Assembly (NCBI GenBank): GCA_947585525.1
Contig: CANPXA010000119.1
Span: 1 to 5,786 of the forward strand
Direction of reading: 5' to 3'
Source of the DNA: an uncultured Akkermansia sp.
GTDB taxonomy: Bacteria > Verrucomicrobiota > Verrucomicrobiia > Verrucomicrobiales > Akkermansiaceae
DNA: 5,786 nucleotides
Below, piece by piece: positions 5,562 to 5,786 of the stretch. The notes beneath the pieces were generated by a model that was not told where the DNA came from, did no database searches, and saw nothing but the letters and a program-made list of their open reading frames with translations. The translations under genes and the position numbers were made by a program. Each line of letters begins with the position of its first letter. Within the stretch, counting starts at the first letter, position 1.

Positions 5562-5786
5562 TCAACAGGACTTTCTGTCCAGTTTTTTTGCGTTCGTCCG
5601 GCGTTGCTTCGCTTCTTCAAGTAAAGCGTTGAATAAAGCCGTATTCTTACTTATCATATATTTTTCATAGGGCATAAACTTTTCCAAAATCCCAAACGAA
5701 TCAAATGCCTGACTACTTGGGATTTCATTTCCCGCAAGCTTATACTCCTCCCATTCCCACGGGCACATTACATAGTCAGGTAGGTC
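5562..5786 (-). CDS. C-terminal part of an unrecognised protein (5'-truncated)
   Basis: The frame is open to the right edge, so the ATG at 5768 is probably internal; the codons before it read DLPDYV. Seventy-four residues are visible, ending in a TGA at 5564-5562. The sequence begins with an aromatic, acidic stretch (CPWEWEEYKLAG), continues with a mixed helical segment (FGILEKFMPYEKYMISKN), and ends with a basic tail (KQRRTNAKKLDRKSC). No family is recognised. Its composition is the lowest in the window (17 G+C of 60 bases at 5641-5700), which suggests an accessory or acquired origin. Balanced protein-like composition and the open frame argue that it is a real gene rather than a chance frame. 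The 114 nt between it and the membrane-protein gene contain no convincing promoter or terminator. Confidence 0.6.
   Translation of the reverse strand, partial: DLPDYVMCPWEWEEYKLAGNEIPSSQAFDSFGILEKFMPYEKYMISKNTALFNALLEEAKQRRTNAKKLDRKSC

Overview
The window looks like part of a Gram-negative bacterial chromosome, most plausibly a gut-type Verrucomicrobiota (Akkermansia-like). This rests on an outer-membrane autotransporter barrel ending in phenylalanine, an HprK-type HPr kinase in a Gram-negative setting, and hairpin-rich, TACGAT-rich intergenic sequence. The taxonomic call is an inference from protein style; no marker gene is present.

Layout. Positions 1-665 (+) hold the C-terminal beta-barrel end of an autotransporter whose start lies left of the window. 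Positions 666-1209 are non-coding and packed with hairpins and short repeats. Positions 1210-3894 (-) hold a compact three-gene unit read right to left: hprK, a Nif3/DUF34-family metal protein, and an rluD-type 23S rRNA pseudouridine synthase. The genes overlap by 8 and 1 nt, so they are very probably co-transcribed and translationally coupled. A good sigma70-like promoter (TTGACG, 16 nt, TAGAAT) sits just upstream of hprK and implies an almost leaderless mRNA. Positions 3895-4355 form a second repeat-rich non-coding stretch. Positions 4356-5447 (-) encode a 363-residue membrane protein that looks like two tandem YcxB-like units, and 5562-5786 (-) is the C-terminal end of an unrecognised protein cut by the right edge.

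The most interesting signal is non-coding. The two gaps flanking the hprK-nif3-rluD block carry related structured repeats in mirror orientation: stem-loops with the same TGGGG loop but different, compensated stems, and a shared 21-nt stretch with one mismatch. Both gaps also carry a hairpin with GCAA...TTGC ends followed by (C)TRTTTACGAT (three copies in all), and short degenerate arrays of a 7-nt unit around TACGATT. These look like a family of structured intergenic repeats rather than genes.

Composition falls from left to right in lines I counted: 39/60 G+C at 1-60, 35/60 at 3361-3420, 24/60 at 5221-5280 and 17/60 at 5641-5700. This fits a core operon next to an accessory, possibly acquired, right-hand region. 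I see no CRISPR array, tRNA, rRNA or transposase, and I recognise no defence system.
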